Origin: Desulfobacteraceae bacterium
GTDB taxonomy: Bacteria; Desulfobacterota; Desulfobacteria; Desulfobacterales; ETH-SRB1
Direction: 5' to 3'
Assembly (NCBI GenBank): GCA_013202725.1
Contig: JABMRH010000113.1
Location: 1-5,775 of the forward strand
DNA: 5,775 nucleotides
The position numbers and the translations under genes were made by a program. The first letter of the stretch is position 1, and the number at the start of each line of letters is the position of its first letter. Positions 5,494 to 5,775 of this stretch are shown in pieces. A model generated the notes under the pieces. The model did no database searches. It was given only the letters and a program-made list of their open reading frames with translations, and was not told the origin of the DNA.

Positions 5494-5609
5494 TAAATTC
5501 TCCTTTCTCAATTATAATAGGTTCTTTCAGATAGTTCCCTGATATTCTGATTTAATTGCAAATGCCCGGTCATAAGCAGCCGGATAGATTAAGTTCGTCA
5601 TTTTTAGCT

Positions 5610-5638
5610 TTACTATTAAAATAGCTATATCTTGTCAA
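5610..5638 (-). promoter_or_regulatory. Candidate promoter for adk
   Basis: On the minus strand a perfect -35 TTGACA (5633-5638) is followed after 17 nt by TAGTAA (5610-5615), a modest -10. This would give an adk leader of about 110 nt. A second option is a perfect TATAAT at 5511-5516 with no good -35, which would leave a leader of only a dozen or so bases. The site lies in the 174-bp gap between the upstream gene's stop codon and adk. Confidence 0.4.
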
Positions 5639-5667
5639 GAGTTGATGAACCTGACAGATTTGACTTT

Positions 5668-5775
5668 TTACGAGTTTGTCAAGATTTTCTTTGCCAGCCC
5701 GAGGGCTTCCTGTCTGGTGTTGATTTTATCAGACAGCCTTTCTTCTTGAACAATCCTCAGGATTTTTTTAAATAA
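5668..5775 (-). CDS. C-terminal fragment of an unrecognised protein (runs off the right edge)
   Basis: A minus-strand frame enters from the right edge and ends at TAA (5670-5668), giving 35 residues. They read LFKKILRIVQEERL, then SDKINTRQEALGLAKKILTN, then a final Ser. The tail is charged and probably helical. No diagnostic motif is present and the family is not recognised. The frame has the same strand and similar codon use as adk, so it is more likely a real gene end than a chance frame, but 35 codons prove little. Confidence 0.45.
   Translation of the reverse strand, partial: LFKKILRIVQEERLSDKINTRQEALGLAKKILTNS

Noticed and set aside
5494..5511. TTG at 5511 as the adk start (six extra residues)
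   Set aside because: The AAGGAG at 5500-5505 is inside this extension and correctly spaced for the ATG at 5493, where the family N-terminus begins.

Overview
The window looks like a bacterial chromosome segment, probably from an anaerobic proteobacterial-type lineage such as Desulfobacterota. That guess rests on remembered resemblance of the Adk and bS21 proteins and is only moderately supported. Every protein gene that looks functional is on the minus strand; the only plus-strand unit is a decayed group II intron. The right part (about 2967-5775) is housekeeping, the left part (1-2960) looks accessory.

Housekeeping part, in transcription order from the right edge: the last 35 codons of an unrecognised gene (5668-5775); a promoter-like site; adk, adenylate kinase (4819-5493); rpsU, ribosomal protein bS21, with a TTG start and a hairpin in its leader (4458-4655); a strong intrinsic terminator (4401-4436); folC, folylpolyglutamate/dihydrofolate synthase, with a GTG start crowded against that terminator (3100-4377); and a tRNA-Arg with anticodon CCG and encoded CCA (2967-3042). 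These genes serve nucleotide balance, translation and folate metabolism.

Accessory part, beginning right at the tRNA 3' end: an 87-bp GC-rich nested inverted repeat (2874-2960), an AT-rich non-coding stretch, then an intact 598-aa DUF262 protein with a C-terminal HNH nuclease motif (838-2634). This is a GmrSD-like single-chain protein of the kind found in restriction and anti-phage loci. A second minus-strand gene follows, of which only the first 30 codons are inside the window (1-91). The two genes probably formed one transcription unit.

Between them sits a group II intron in the opposite orientation (about 158-821). It keeps its 5' RNA end, the maturase X domain and the domain V/VI 3' end, but has lost the whole reverse-transcriptase core. 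A terminator-like hairpin lies immediately before its 5' end, the target type used by IIC-class introns. A perfect GC palindrome marks the probable deletion joint. The most interesting reading is a defence-type gene pair in a tRNA-flanking island, invaded and then left with a non-autonomous intron.
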